From NCBI RefSeq assembly GCF_002216005.1, contig NZ_NIQC01000003.1:1-64000 (forward strand): a stretch of DNA of 64,000 nucleotides, read 5' to 3'. This DNA comes from Natranaerobius trueperi (lineage in GTDB: Bacteria; Bacillota; Natranaerobiia; Natranaerobiales; Natranaerobiaceae). A program made the position numbers and the translations under genes. This document shows, piece after piece, positions 29,870 through 40,458 of the stretch. Each line of letters begins with the position of its first letter. Within the stretch, counting starts at the first letter, position 1. Below the pieces are notes generated by a model, which was given only the letters and a program-made list of their open reading frames with translations, did no database searches and was not told the DNA's origin.

Positions 29870-30928
29870 ATGACTGAAATTATGTCAGTAAATGAATCCA
29901 AGCCAGAATTAGAAGTTATAAGAAAAGCTTCAGATATTTTACAAAATAATGGAACTGTTGTTTTTCCTACTGAAACTGTTTATGGGTTAGGGGCTAACGG
30001 TTTAAGCTCCACTGCTGTACAAAAAATCTTTGATGCAAAAATGAGACCAAATGATAATCCTCTAATTTTACATGTTCATTCATTAGAGCAAGTAAACCAG
30101 ATTGGGATAGCACCCAAGGAGTTCTATCAATTAGCTGAAAAGTTTTGGCCAGGGCCACTTACTATGATTATTCCAAAAAATGATGCTATACCACATGAGG
30201 TCTCTAGAGGACTAGAAACTGTAGCAGTTCGTATGCCAGATCATTCGATAGCTCTTTCTGTAATTAGAGAGGCTAACTTACCGATTGCTGCACCTAGTGC
30301 TAATATATCAGGTAGACCTAGTCCAACCTCTTTTGAACATGTAAATTCTGATTTGAATGGGCGTGTTGACATGATTATTGATGGAGGAGAAACCGGTGTT
30401 GGTCTAGAGTCAACAGTTATTGATCTGTCTACTAAGCCATTTACTATACTGCGACCTGGGGGGATTACTTTTGAGGATCTAGAAAGTGTTCTGACTAAAG
30501 AATTACTTCAAACGACTGCTAAGATAAAAAGTCAAGATCAAACACCGAAATCACCAGGTTTAAAATACCGTCATTATGCACCAAAGGGGGAACTGTTTTT
30601 AGTAGATGGTGAGGGTGAGAGATTACTTGAAAAAATTAAAGAATTAGTAGAGAAGTATTCTAATCAGAACTACCGTGTAGGAGTACTAGTAACAGATGAA
30701 TTAAAATCTTATTTAACAGACAATCTATCTGACTTAAATCATATATATATGTATGATTTAGGCCCCATAGATAACCTAAATCAAGTTGCTAAAAACTTAT
30801 ATAATGGACTGAGAGAAATGGATAATAATAGTGTAGAAATAATATTTTGTAGAACCTTTCCAAAGATAGGTATGGGCACCGCTTTAATGAATAGACTAAA
30901 AAAAGCTGCTAGAGATCGCATTTTATAG
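29870..30928 (+). CDS. sua5: Threonylcarbamoyl-AMP synthase (Sua5/YwlC)
   Basis: A 352-residue enzyme that makes threonylcarbamoyl-AMP for the t6A37 modification of tRNAs reading ANN codons. The YrdC-like domain carries TVVFPTETVYGLGANG, KMRPNDNPLILHVH and PSANISGRPSPTS. A Sua5-type C-terminal domain follows after the linker SPGLKYRHYAPKGEL, which separates it from short TsaC. The position before ywlE is the same as in B. subtilis. Confidence 0.95.
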   Translation: MTEIMSVNESKPELEVIRKASDILQNNGTVVFPTETVYGLGANGLSSTAVQKIFDAKMRPNDNPLILHVHSLEQVNQIGIAPKEFYQLAEKFWPGPLTMIIPKNDAIPHEVSRGLETVAVRMPDHSIALSVIREANLPIAAPSANISGRPSPTSFEHVNSDLNGRVDMIIDGGETGVGLESTVIDLSTKPFTILRPGGITFEDLESVLTKELLQTTAKIKSQDQTPKSPGLKYRHYAPKGELFLVDGEGERLLEKIKELVEKYSNQNYRVGVLVTDELKSYLTDNLSDLNHIYMYDLGPIDNLNQVAKNLYNGLREMDNNSVEIIFCRTFPKIGMGTALMNRLKKAARDRIL

Positions 30929-30946
30929 AAAGAGGAGGGTTCACAT

Positions 30947-31432
30947 ATTTACACAGTAATATTTGTGTGTACAGGTAACACATGTAGAAGTAGTATGGCG
31001 GAAGAGATATTTAATCTTAAGGCAAGATCCCTTTCAGTAAATTATAAAATTAAGGCTAAATCAGCTGGTGTTTTTGCTATTGATGGTTTTTCTGCTTCAA
31101 GCAATGCTCAAGAAGTTGTTAGAAAATATGGTGGAGATTTAGCAGATCATAAGGCAAAAACTCTTACTAAAGATCTAGTTGATCAAGGTGATCTTATTTT
31201 AACTATGACAGAAGATCACAAACAATTTATACTAAACAACTTAATGACAAATAATAACTCTCGGGTACATTTGATTAAAGAATATGCTAATAAAGTGGAT
31301 CGAGATGTTTTCAGTAGTAAGGAAGTTACTGATCCTGTAGGAGGAACTTTAGAACAATATGAGGAAGTATACCATGAGCTAGACACTGCTATTGAAGTTA
31401 TAATTAATTATCTTGTTGACAACATAAGATAG
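30947..31432 (+). CDS. ywlE: Low-molecular-weight phosphatase, YwlE-type protein-arginine phosphatase
   Basis: A small phosphatase of the low-molecular-weight PTP fold. The catalytic loop is VCTGNTCRSS, and the Thr where tyrosine phosphatases have Ile is the mark of protein-arginine phosphatases such as YwlE, which oppose McsB. The acid loop DPVGG is present. The first strand before the loop, YTVIFV, is needed for the fold, but the only standard start codon (GTG at 30965) lies after it. In frame between the sua5 stop and that GTG there is no ATG, GTG or TTG. ATT at 30947, eight bases after GAGGAGG, gives the normal N-terminus and is proposed as the start (161 residues). Confidence 0.88.
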   Translation: MYTVIFVCTGNTCRSSMAEEIFNLKARSLSVNYKIKAKSAGVFAIDGFSASSNAQEVVRKYGGDLADHKAKTLTKDLVDQGDLILTMTEDHKQFILNNLMTNNNSRVHLIKEYANKVDRDVFSSKEVTDPVGGTLEQYEEVYHELDTAIEVIINYLVDNIR

Positions 31433-31655
31433 TTCCTCTCTTTTAGAGGGTTGGTGCTATAAATGGTTATTTACTTGTGACGTTTCCACTAGTAACAGCT
31501 TCGTTAGCTTTAGGAAAGTTCATATAATGATAATGTTATCAGACTGAAATTATATTCAGATATTATTTCCATGACAGCTCTTTTAGCATAAAGAATAGAA
31601 TTTTAAAACCTCTTTCGTGAGCAGATTATTTTAGATTAGAAAAGGGTGATATAAA

Positions 31656-32114
31656 ATGACAAAGGTTATTGGTGTTGCTAGTGATCATGGTGGTTATAAC
31701 TTAAAGCAAAAGGTTATTGATCATCTGAAAGACAAAGGTTATCAAATAAACGATTTAGGGACCTATGGGTTAGAATCTGTAGACTATCCGGACTTTGCGG
31801 TTAAATTAGCTGATAGTATTAAAGAAGGAGAAGCAAGTTTAGGAATTTTAGTTTGTGGAACTGGAATAGGTATATCGTTAAGTGCTAACAAAGTACCAGG
31901 AATTAGAGCAGCTTTATGCCATGATACATTTTCTGCTGAAATGGCTAGAAGACATAATAATGCAAATGTCCTAGCTATGGGAGAGCGTGTTATTGGCTCG
32001 GGGCTAGCATTAAAAGTAGTGGATACTTTCCTAGAATCAGAGTTTGATGGTGGACGTCATGAAAAAAGGGTGAATAAAATTTTAGAGATAGAAAAGAAGC
32101 ATAAAAATTTCTAA
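31656..32114 (+). CDS. rpiB: Ribose-5-phosphate isomerase B
   Basis: A 152-residue isomerase linking ribose-5-phosphate and ribulose-5-phosphate. It has the family pattern [28 protein letters not shown], the active-site [22 protein letters not shown] and [13 protein letters not shown]. The catalytic Cys is in the VCGTG loop. AAAGGGTG precedes the ATG. About 220 bases separate it from ywlE, in which no gene was recognised. glyA follows after 13 bases. Confidence 0.96.
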   Translation: MTKVIGVASDHGGYNLKQKVIDHLKDKGYQINDLGTYGLESVDYPDFAVKLADSIKEGEASLGILVCGTGIGISLSANKVPGIRAALCHDTFSAEMARRHNNANVLAMGERVIGSGLALKVVDTFLESEFDGGRHEKRVNKILEIEKKHKNF

Positions 32115-32127
32115 AGGGGGAAATATT

Positions 32128-33375
32128 ATGCATAGCATGGAAAATATAAAGAAAGTTGATCCAGCTATTTATTCTTGGATTCAGGAAGAGGCAGGGCGTC
32201 AGGAAAAAGGGATTGAATTAATTGCCTCAGAGAACTTTGTGTCACCTGCAGTACTAGAAGCACAAGGAACTATTCTCACTAATAAGTATGCTGAAGGGTA
32301 TCCTAACCGACGTTATTATGGTGGCTGCCAATTTGTAGATAAGGTAGAAGAGCTAGCAATTAGTAGAGTTAAAGAATTATTTGGTGCTGATCATGCAAAT
32401 GTTCAACCACACTCTGGTGCTTCAGCAAATATGGGTGTTTACTTAGCTATATTAGATCCTGGTGATACAGTACTTGGAATGAGTTTAGATCATGGAGGTC
32501 ACCTTACTCATGGTAGCCCTGTGAATATTTCAGGTAAGTACTTTAATTTTCAGCACTATGGTATAGTTGAAGATACAGGTCAAATTGATTTTGATCGTGT
32601 AAGGGACCTAGCTCATAAACATCAACCAAAATTAATTGTAGCTGGCGCTAGTGCTTATCCTAGAGAAATCGATTTTTCTAAGTTTAAAGGAATTGCTGAT
32701 GAAGTCGGAGCTTATTTAATGGTAGACATGGCCCATATAGCTGGACTTGTCGCTACTGGCTTACATAAAAGTCCGGTTCCTTATGCAGATTTTGTAACAA
32801 CTACAACTCATAAAACCCTTAGAGGACCTCGCGGAGGAGTTATCTTATGTAAAGAAGAGTATAAGAAACAGCTAGATAAGGCTATCTTTCCGGGTTTACA
32901 AGGCGGGCCTTTGATGCATGTCATTGCTGCTAAAGCTGTTAGTTTTCAAGAAGCTTTATCTAAAGACTTTAAGGAGTATCAAAAGCAAGTATTAAAGAAT
33001 TCACAGGGGCTAGCTAATGAACTACAAAAAAGAGAATTTGACTTGGTAGCTGGTGGTACAGATAATCATCTGATGTTAGTAGATCTGCGGAAAAAGGGAG
33101 TTACTGGTAAGAAAGCAGAAAAAGTTCTAGATGAGGTTTATATTACAGTTAATAAAAATGCTGTACCAAATGACCCTGAAGGTCTATTTGTAACTAGTGG
33201 TCTTCGTCTAGGAACTCCAGCTGTTACTTCCCGAGGATTTAAAGAAGAACAAATGAAAGAAATCGCAGAACTATTAGACCAAGTAATTACAAATATTGAC
33301 GATGAGAAAGTTTTAGAAAAAACAAAACAACAGGTAGAAAAACTATGTGATAAATTTCCCCTTTATAAAGGATAA
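32128..33375 (+). CDS. glyA: Serine hydroxymethyltransferase
   Basis: A 415-residue PLP enzyme that converts serine and tetrahydrofolate to glycine and methylene-tetrahydrofolate. The PLP lysine lies in [48 protein letters not shown] and [13 protein letters not shown] are standard family blocks. AAAGGGGG precedes the ATG. With rpiB upstream it forms the rpiB-glyA unit, without the ywlG that separates them in B. subtilis. Confidence 0.97.
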   Translation: MHSMENIKKVDPAIYSWIQEEAGRQEKGIELIASENFVSPAVLEAQGTILTNKYAEGYPNRRYYGGCQFVDKVEELAISRVKELFGADHANVQPHSGASANMGVYLAILDPGDTVLGMSLDHGGHLTHGSPVNISGKYFNFQHYGIVEDTGQIDFDRVRDLAHKHQPKLIVAGASAYPREIDFSKFKGIADEVGAYLMVDMAHIAGLVATGLHKSPVPYADFVTTTTHKTLRGPRGGVILCKEEYKKQLDKAIFPGLQGGPLMHVIAAKAVSFQEALSKDFKEYQKQVLKNSQGLANELQKREFDLVAGGTDNHLMLVDLRKKGVTGKKAEKVLDEVYITVNKNAVPNDPEGLFVTSGLRLGTPAVTSRGFKEEQMKEIAELLDQVITNIDDEKVLEKTKQQVEKLCDKFPLYKG

Positions 33376-33444
33376 AAATAACACTTAAATCCCAAATATT
33401 TTTTGAAATTTTCCATTCATATTATTTGACAATTATGATATGAT

Positions 33445-33482
33445 AAACGGGGTTTGGGCAACTTTAACAGCCCACCCCGTTT
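33445..33482 (+). promoter_or_regulatory. Hairpin between glyA and upp
   Basis: An imperfect stem (AAACGGGG..TTTGGGC with GCCCA..CCCCGTTT) encloses an AACTTTAACA loop, followed by only three T. It could terminate glyA transcription or act as an attenuator in the upp leader. No PyrR-binding consensus was recognised. Confidence 0.5.
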
Positions 33483-33527
33483 CAAATATTAAAGTAAAAT
33501 TAACTAAATAAAAGGAGGTCCTTATCA

Positions 33528-34157
33528 GTGAGTCAGCTACATGTAGTAGATCACCCCCTAATTCAACACAAATTAACAATTATTCGGGACAAGCATACAG
33601 GTTCTAAGATCTTTAGAGAGCTAGTAAGTGAAATTTCAATGTTGTTATCATATGAGGTGATGAGAGAGCTTCCGACTGAAGAAAAAGAGATTGAAACTCC
33701 AATAACAACAGCTAAAACAAAGGTATTATCAGGAAAAAAACTTGGATTAATTCCGATTCTACGCGCTGGACTAGGTATGCTTGAAAGTGTAAGGGATATT
33801 GTCCCAGCTGCTCGAGTTGGTCATATTGGTGTTTATCGTGACCCTGAAACACTAAACCCTGTAGAGTACTATTGTAAGTTACCTCAGGACATCCATGAAA
33901 GAGAGCTTATAGTAATGGATCCTATGCTTGCAACTGGTGGTTCAGCTGTTGCTAGTATTCAGTTTATTAAAGATCGTGGTGGTAAGAATATTAGATTCAT
34001 GTGTATCAATGCTGCACCAGAAGGTATCGAAGAACTACAAAAGGCACATCCCGATGTAGATATTTGGACTTGTTCTGTTGATGAGAAGTTAAATGAACAT
34101 GGTTACATTATTCCAGGGCTAGGCGATGCCGGTGATAGATTATTCGGAACGAAATGA
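33528..34157 (+). CDS. upp: Uracil phosphoribosyltransferase
   Basis: A 209-residue salvage enzyme making UMP from uracil and PRPP. It has the PRPP loop [22 protein letters not shown] and the uracil-binding C-terminus [15 protein letters not shown]. The start is a GTG with AAAGGAGG in front. It overlaps comEB by four bases (ATGA). Confidence 0.97.
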   Translation: MSQLHVVDHPLIQHKLTIIRDKHTGSKIFRELVSEISMLLSYEVMRELPTEEKEIETPITTAKTKVLSGKKLGLIPILRAGLGMLESVRDIVPAARVGHIGVYRDPETLNPVEYYCKLPQDIHERELIVMDPMLATGGSAVASIQFIKDRGGKNIRFMCINAAPEGIEELQKAHPDVDIWTCSVDEKLNEHGYIIPGLGDAGDRLFGTK

Positions 34158-34609
34158 TTAATAGACCTAATTGGGACACTTATTTTATGGAGATAGCCAG
34201 TACAGTTAAAAAAAGATCTACCTGCCTAAGACGTCAAGTCGGAGCAGTGTTAGTAAAGGATCGAAGAATTTTGGCTACTGGCTATAATGGTGCCCCTCAA
34301 AATGTTAGTCATTGTAGTGAAACTGGTTGCCTTCGTGAACAGCTTCAAGTTCCATCAGGACAACGCCATGAAATTTGCCGAGGACTTCATGCTGAACAAA
34401 ATGCCATCATTCAAGCAGCTTTACATGGTATAAGTACACTTAATAGTGTTTTGTATACAACAGATCATCCTTGTTCCTCATGTGCTAAAATTGCTATTAA
34501 TGCTGGTGTTAAAGAAATAGTGACCGATAGAGATTACCCTGACCAGCTGTCCCAGGATATATTACAAGAAGCTGGTATTAATATCAGGAGGTATAGTAAT
34601 GACTCATAG
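34154..34609 (+). CDS. comEB: dCMP deaminase (ComEB-like)
   Basis: A 151-residue zinc deaminase converting dCMP to dUMP for thymidylate synthesis. The zinc site is formed by HAEQNAI and CSSCAKIA, plus an upstream Cys/His cluster ([11 protein letters not shown]) typical of deoxycytidylate deaminases. It is coupled to upp by a four-base overlap and overlaps the epimerase gene by eleven bases. A pyrimidine salvage role fits both neighbours. Confidence 0.93.
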   Translation: MINRPNWDTYFMEIASTVKKRSTCLRRQVGAVLVKDRRILATGYNGAPQNVSHCSETGCLREQLQVPSGQRHEICRGLHAEQNAIIQAALHGISTLNSVLYTTDHPCSSCAKIAINAGVKEIVTDRDYPDQLSQDILQEAGINIRRYSNDS

Positions 34610-35777
34610 AATAGTTAGCGTTTTTGGTACTAGACCTGAAGCAATTAAAATGGCACCATTAGTTAATGCTATTGATAATTCTAGAAACTTGGATTCTTCT
34701 GTAGTTGTTACTGCTCAACATAGAGAGATGCTTGATCAAGTTTTAGAGTTATTTCAGATAAAACCTGATAAGGATTTAGATGTAATGAAGAAACGTCAGA
34801 GTTTATCTGAAATAACTACTAATGTCTTACTTAAGATGGATGAAGTTATCTCATCAGAAAAACCAGATCTCTTATTAGTACATGGAGATACTTCAACTAC
34901 CTTTACTGCAGCTTTATCTGCTTATTATAATAAAGTACCAATCGGTCATGTAGAGGCTGGTTTACGAACAGGGGATAAGTATGCTCCTTTTCCAGAAGAA
35001 ATGAATAGAAATTTAGTTGGATCTCTCGCTGATCTACATTTTGCTCCAACTGTCGGAGCACGTGACAACCTGTTATCAGAGGGTATACCTACAGATAATA
35101 TATTTGTAACTGGTAATACAGTAGTAGATGCTTTGAAGACATCTGTACAGTCTGATTACAAATTTAGTGATGAAAAACTTGCTAATCTAGCATTACCTTC
35201 TTTAACATCAGACAATGATACTAAACTGGTTACTCTAGAAGTTCACCGAAGAGAGAATCTTGGTGAACCTATAGAGAACATCTTTAAAGGTGTTAAAAAA
35301 CTAGTCGATGACTTTCCTGAAATTTTTGTGTTATTTCCTGTTCATAGAAACCCAGCTGTCAGAGAACCTGCTGAAAGAATTCTTGGTAATCACGAACGAA
35401 TAATTTTAACAGACCCACTTGCAACTAGAGATTTTCATAATCTAATAGCTCGAAGTTATATGATATTAACAGATTCAGGTGGTATACAAGAAGAAGCACC
35501 ATCTTTTGGTGTACCTGTTTTAGTTTTGAGAAATAAAACTGAACGTATTGAGGGTTTGCGTCAGGGGACCATACTTCTAACAGGAAATGAAACAGATAGA
35601 GTATATAAAGATGCTAGTAGGTTACTAACTGATGGAGAATTCTATAATACAATGAAAAATAGACAAAACCCTTATGGAGATGGTAATGCCTCTAAACGAA
35701 TAGTTGATGCTATAGACTACTTTTTTAAAAACATAGATACCCGCCCTAAAGATTATTTAGTGACGGGTCAAGATTAA
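34599..35777 (+). CDS. mnaA: UDP-N-acetylglucosamine 2-epimerase (non-hydrolysing)
   Basis: A 392-residue enzyme that interconverts UDP-GlcNAc and UDP-ManNAc for wall glycopolymers. It opens [17 protein letters not shown] and has [34 protein letters not shown] (as two blocks) and [21 protein letters not shown] precedes the ATG. The position after upp matches mnaA (yvyH) in Bacillus. Its stop codon abuts the stop of the converging sdaAA with no spacer. Confidence 0.95.
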   Translation: MTHRIVSVFGTRPEAIKMAPLVNAIDNSRNLDSSVVVTAQHREMLDQVLELFQIKPDKDLDVMKKRQSLSEITTNVLLKMDEVISSEKPDLLLVHGDTSTTFTAALSAYYNKVPIGHVEAGLRTGDKYAPFPEEMNRNLVGSLADLHFAPTVGARDNLLSEGIPTDNIFVTGNTVVDALKTSVQSDYKFSDEKLANLALPSLTSDNDTKLVTLEVHRRENLGEPIENIFKGVKKLVDDFPEIFVLFPVHRNPAVREPAERILGNHERIILTDPLATRDFHNLIARSYMILTDSGGIQEEAPSFGVPVLVLRNKTERIEGLRQGTILLTGNETDRVYKDASRLLTDGEFYNTMKNRQNPYGDGNASKRIVDAIDYFFKNIDTRPKDYLVTGQD

Positions 35778-36686
35778 TTATTTTTCTTTCATGGACTCTT
35801 GATACTGTTGAGAGATTTTTTCCCCAGTCGGACTTGTAGCTAAGCCGCCCTCGGCTGTTTCACGAAGTGCCGGGGGAATACTTTTACCTACCTCATACAT
35901 AACATCTATTACTTCATCTGCTGGAATAGTACTTTCAATTCCTGATAAAGCCATATCAGCTGAAGATAAAGCAACGGAAACAGAGGATGCATTTCTTTTT
36001 TGACAAGGTACCTCTACAAGCCCTGCTACAGGATCACATACTAATCCCATAACTCCTTTTAGAGCAATTGCCACAGCGTTTGTTACCATTTCGGGAGAAC
36101 CGCCTAAAAGCTCGACTGCTCCACCAGCTGCCATTGCTCCACCGACACCACATTCAGCTTGACATCCACCTTCTGCTCCAGCTAAAGTTGCGCGCATAGA
36201 GACTACAATTCCTATTCCCGATGCAGTAAAAAAAGCATCATGTAGCTTTTCTTTAGGTAATTGGTTTTGTTGTTCAAAAACTGTTAATAATACACCTGGT
36301 AAGATCCCACAAGCTCCAGCTGTTGGAGATGCTACTACTTTACCCATGGATGCATTTACCTCTGAAACAGCAAGTGATCTAGCTACTGCCTTACCTCCTA
36401 AAGGTCCCATTAGAGCCCCTTGGTTTTGTACATATTCATTTAACTTTTTCCCTTCTCCACCAATTAAACCACCTAATGACCTTTTAGGATTATTTACCCC
36501 TTCTTCAACAGAATCTTCCATAATTTGTATATGTTTTTCCATTTGATTTTCTATACTTTCTATACTGCTTTCAAATAACTGACTTTGATACTGTTTAATT
36601 ACCCAAGAGATTGGTTGATTAAACTCATGGGCCAATTCTACTAAATCTTCTAAGCTAGAGAAAGCTATTTGTTTTTTGTGGTTCAT
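35778..36686 (-). CDS. sdaAA: L-serine dehydratase, iron-sulfur-dependent, alpha subunit
   Basis: A 302-residue subunit of the [4Fe-4S] enzyme that deaminates serine to pyruvate and ammonia. The cluster cysteines are seen in GACGILPGVL, GGCQAECGVG, LVCDPVAG and EVPCQKRNAS. It is made from the same minus-strand operon as the beta subunit, whose stop lies 16 bases upstream. Oxygen-labile dehydratases of this two-subunit type are common in Clostridia. It could link to the serine/glycine activity of glyA nearby, but the strands differ. Confidence 0.95.
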   Translation of the reverse strand: MNHKKQIAFSSLEDLVELAHEFNQPISWVIKQYQSQLFESSIESIENQMEKHIQIMEDSVEEGVNNPKRSLGGLIGGEGKKLNEYVQNQGALMGPLGGKAVARSLAVSEVNASMGKVVASPTAGACGILPGVLLTVFEQQNQLPKEKLHDAFFTASGIGIVVSMRATLAGAEGGCQAECGVGGAMAAGGAVELLGGSPEMVTNAVAIALKGVMGLVCDPVAGLVEVPCQKRNASSVSVALSSADMALSGIESTIPADEVIDVMYEVGKSIPPALRETAEGGLATSPTGEKISQQYQESMKEK

Positions 36687-36702
36687 ATTAATCCCCCTCT
36701 CT

Positions 36703-37368
36703 TTATAAAGGCCTTATAACTTTTACTTGATATATATCATCATGACTTTCCAATTCTTTTTGAATATTATCAGTTATTGGTTCATCTGTTTCTGCGATCA
36801 AAGAGGCACTATCTCCTTTTTTGGTGCGAGAAATTTGCATATACGCAATATTTATACCCTTACTAGAAATCATTTTTGTTACTCTATTTATAATTCCTGG
36901 TCTGTCTTTATGTTTAGTTAAAATAGCGTTATACTGCCCAGATAGGTTCACAGAAAAGTCATCAATTTGAGAGATAGAGATTTGGCCACCTCCAATGGAC
37001 GAACCAGTGACACTTAGATGTTTTCCATTTTTACTAGTTAAACTTATCTGACAAGAATTAGGATGTTGACCCTTTAATTCTTTTTCTAAAAATTGATATT
37101 CCACTCCTTTTGAAATTGAAATTTCTTTTGATTTTCTAAGTCGTTCATCATCAGGAGTTATCCCTAGTATTCCACCAAGGATAGCTACCTCCGTTCCGTG
37201 GCCTTTTCGTGTTTTTTGAAATGATTCATGCAAATAGATAGTTGCTTTTACAGGTTCACCCTGTAAAATTTGCCTGGCCATTAAGCCTAATCTACAAGCT
37301 CCTGCTGTATGTGAACTGGATGGCCCAATCATAATGGGCCCTAGTACTTCAAACACACCTGTATTCAT
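36703..37368 (-). CDS. sdaAB: L-serine dehydratase, iron-sulfur-dependent, beta subunit
   Basis: A 221-residue subunit. The N-terminal domain has the serine-binding MIGPSSSHTAGACRLG; the C-terminal 75 residues form an ACT domain (YNAILTKHKDRPGIINRVT), which in related enzymes senses serine. It precedes sdaAA on the minus strand. It is divergent from the atp operon about 315 bases away. Confidence 0.94.
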   Translation of the reverse strand: MNTGVFEVLGPIMIGPSSSHTAGACRLGLMARQILQGEPVKATIYLHESFQKTRKGHGTEVAILGGILGITPDDERLRKSKEISISKGVEYQFLEKELKGQHPNSCQISLTSKNGKHLSVTGSSIGGGQISISQIDDFSVNLSGQYNAILTKHKDRPGIINRVTKMISSKGINIAYMQISRTKKGDSASLIAETDEPITDNIQKELESHDDIYQVKVIRPL

Positions 37369-37683
37369 AAGATCCCGCCTTTCATAGTAGAATATAATGA
37401 AATATCTATATGCAGTATCTTAACCTATTTAACTTTTTTTGAAAAGTTTTATTTTAATATGTAAATATATTTTTTAAAAAATCCCAGATAAGTGGTGAAT
37501 TATTACACAATAAAAGTGTTAAAGGCACTGGAAAAAAAGGATAATGCTTGTGAAGAAAAATTACAAACAGTCTTTAGTTTATTGGGAGGAATTTTTTCAG
37601 AAAATGTAGAATATATTTACATAGGATAGCTTAAGAAGGTGTTTAATTATCAATGTTTGTAATATTTTTAATATTTGCAGTAA
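37369..37683. other. Divergent intergenic region upstream of the atp operon
   Basis: This stretch should hold the promoters of sdaAB and of the atp operon; no clear consensus pair was identified. A 44-codon open frame starts with GTG at 37495 and ends at 37629. It has plausible composition but no ribosome binding site and no recognised family, so it is not called as a gene. Confidence 0.4.
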
Positions 37684-37914
37684 GTGTCAAGACGGAAGGT
37701 GATTAAAATCTGGAAAAATTACAAATATTTAGTGGTATTGGCCCAAGTGGGCTTGGTCATCATTACCCCTGTGGTAGGCGCTTTTTTTATTGGTTCTTTT
37801 ATGCAGGAAAGATTTGCCTTTCCCGGCGGATTGGTTGTTGTAATGGCTCTTATCGGTCTTTTAGGAGGGTTATTAAGTGCTTATAAAATGCTAATGAAAT
37901 GGTGGCGGTTATGA
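37684..37914 (+). CDS. atpZ: AtpZ-like small membrane protein of the ATP synthase operon
   Basis: A protein of at most 76 residues with two transmembrane hairpin helices (about 14-36 and 46-68) and the AtpZ/AtpI-family pattern QVGLVIITPVVGAFFIG. AtpZ/AtpI heads many Na+-type and alkaliphile atp operons and is linked to c-ring assembly or Mg2+ uptake. The start is uncertain: GTG at 37684 has no ribosome binding site, GTG at 37699 lies inside GGAAGGTG, and ATC at 37708 is six bases after it. Its stop overlaps the ATG of atpI. Confidence 0.8.
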   Translation: MSRRKVIKIWKNYKYLVVLAQVGLVIITPVVGAFFIGSFMQERFAFPGGLVVVMALIGLLGGLLSAYKMLMKWWRL

Positions 37915-38315
37915 AACAAGTATTAAATTTGAAAATACAAGTGATTAAAAAAGCATTACTAGTTGGAGTAATTGTAGTAATTGCGTTATTCTTATTAGGT
38001 TATGGTTCCTTTGCCTTTGGGTTTTTATTTGGAACAATATTAGCTATATTAAATTGGCTTTTATTATCTAAAACTATTGAAAAGTCTGTCAGCTTTACAT
38101 CAACTAAAGCTAAGGTTTATACTGTATTACACTTTTTTATTAGATTTACTATTTTATTTATAGCATTATATATAGCAGCTATGAGAGAAGACATGCATAT
38201 TTTAGGTGCAATCTTAGCCTTATTGTTGCCCAAGGCGGTTATTTTTTGGGACCATGTAATTTTAGAATATTTAAAAAAAGACCACCGGGAAAGCAATTCT
38301 AATAAAATTGAATAA
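37911..38315 (+). CDS. atpI: ATP synthase subunit I (AtpI)
   Basis: A 134-residue hydrophobic protein with four predicted transmembrane helices, basic at the N-terminus. FGFLFGTILAILNWLLLSKTIEK is typical of AtpI (split here between two helices). AtpI assists assembly of the c-ring. The ATG at 37911 overlaps the atpZ stop (ATGA); an in-frame ATG at 37899 is possible. The atpB gene follows after about 50 bases. Confidence 0.85.
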   Translation: MKQVLNLKIQVIKKALLVGVIVVIALFLLGYGSFAFGFLFGTILAILNWLLLSKTIEKSVSFTSTKAKVYTVLHFFIRFTILFIALYIAAMREDMHILGAILALLLPKAVIFWDHVILEYLKKDHRESNSNKIE

Positions 38316-38368
38316 TTTGATAAAACTCAATTATCATGGCGCTACTGGCGCAGAAAGGAGGTCTGTAA

Positions 38369-39019
38369 GTGGATACGGATTTTTCCCCTGCTGAATTTGA
38401 TCTCTTTGGTATTACAATTACAGAAACGATCATTACATCGTGGATTATCATGGCATTACTTGTATTAGTTTCAATAATCACAACTAGGAATCTTCAAAAG
38501 ATACCATCAGGTTTACAAAACTTCATGGAAGCAGTATACGAAGGAATATTATGGCTTGTAGATAGTACCATGGGAAAAGAAAATCGAGGATTTTTACCCT
38601 ATATGGGAACTTTAACTCTGTATTTAGCTATTGCTAACCTAACTGGCCTGATTATGGTACGACCACCTACAGCAGATGTTAATACTACTTTTGGTCTCGC
38701 TTTTATCACTTTCGTTTTAATACATTTCTCTGGTATGAAAGCGAAAGGCGTAGGTAGTTATCTAAAGGGTTTTTTAGAACCAATGCCATTTTTACTTCCA
38801 TTAAACTTAGTTAGTGAAATAGCACAACCCTTTTCACTTGCTTTTCGTTTATTTGGTAATATGGTAGGTGCATTTATCATTATGTATCTGATTTACTCAT
38901 TTGCACCAATTTTGATTCCAATTTTACCACATATGTATTTTGATATTTTTGCAGGGATCATTCAGACTTTTATCTTTGTTATGCTTACTATGACTTACAT
39001 TTCTTTAGCAAAAGACTAG
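38369..39019 (+). CDS. atpB: ATP synthase F0 subunit a
   Basis: A 216-residue stator protein forming the ion half-channels against the c-ring. The essential arginine is Arg160 in SLAFRLFGNMVGAF. Five or six hydrophobic helices are visible. The start is a GTG preceded by AAAGGAGGT. It lacks the extended N-terminus of some a subunits but is within the family range. Confidence 0.95.
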   Translation: MDTDFSPAEFDLFGITITETIITSWIIMALLVLVSIITTRNLQKIPSGLQNFMEAVYEGILWLVDSTMGKENRGFLPYMGTLTLYLAIANLTGLIMVRPPTADVNTTFGLAFITFVLIHFSGMKAKGVGSYLKGFLEPMPFLLPLNLVSEIAQPFSLAFRLFGNMVGAFIIMYLIYSFAPILIPILPHMYFDIFAGIIQTFIFVMLTMTYISLAKD

Positions 39020-39071
39020 TTTAAAATTATTAGAGATCCAGATCTCCTTAACCTCTCAGGAAAGGAGGTAA

Positions 39072-39626
<555 letters not shown>

Positions 39627-39649
39627 TAACCGGGGTTTATGTTAAGTAA

Positions 39650-39937
<288 letters not shown>

Positions 39938-39969
39938 GTGAAATGCTGTAGAAAGGGGGTCTAAAGACC

Positions 39970-40458
39970 TTGGTAGATCCTAATGCTATTACGTTTATAA
40001 TGACAATTGTTAACATTTTAGTTTTGTTTTATTTGTTAAAGCGTTTTTTATTCCAACCAATTAGTGACTTTATGGAAAATAGGAGTAATGAAATCAAGAA
40101 AAACTTAGATCACGCACAGCAAGAAAGAGAAGAGGTTGAAAAATTAAAACAGCAGTATGAAGAAAAGCTTAAGGGTGCAAAAAGTGAAGCACAAGAAATT
40201 ATTCAAAAGGCTCGCCAACGCGAAGAAGAAATTCTGAAAGAAGCTAGAAAAGAGGCAAAAGAAGAAGCGGATGCTATGTTAGAAAGAGCAAAAAGTGAAA
40301 TTGAACAAGAAAAGAAAAAGGCTGTTGATACACTAAAGACAGAAGTATCTGACTTGACAATTCAAATTTCAGAAAAGGTTCTTCAAGACACAATTGATCA
40401 AAAACAACAAAAACAGCTAGTTAAAAAATATCTTGAAGAGGTAGGTCGAGTATCATGA
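39970..40458 (+). CDS. atpF: ATP synthase F0 subunit b
   Basis: A 162-residue peripheral-stalk protein. One N-terminal transmembrane helix (about 4-24) is followed by a long charged coiled coil rich in Glu, Lys and Gln. The start is a TTG after AAAGGGGG. It overlaps atpH by four bases. Confidence 0.95.
   Translation: MVDPNAITFIMTIVNILVLFYLLKRFLFQPISDFMENRSNEIKKNLDHAQQEREEVEKLKQQYEEKLKGAKSEAQEIIQKARQREEEILKEARKEAKEEADAMLERAKSEIEQEKKKAVDTLKTEVSDLTIQISEKVLQDTIDQKQQKQLVKKYLEEVGRVS

Noticed and set aside
31433-31655. A possible gene remnant between ywlE and rpiB, where B. subtilis-like genomes can carry extra genes
   Set aside because: Short hydrophobic stretches are visible in one frame, but they are too short and broken to assign to any family.
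37495-37629. A 44-codon open frame starting with GTG upstream of the atp operon
   Set aside because: Composition is protein-like, but there is no ribosome binding site and no recognised relative; it is reported only as part of the intergenic region.
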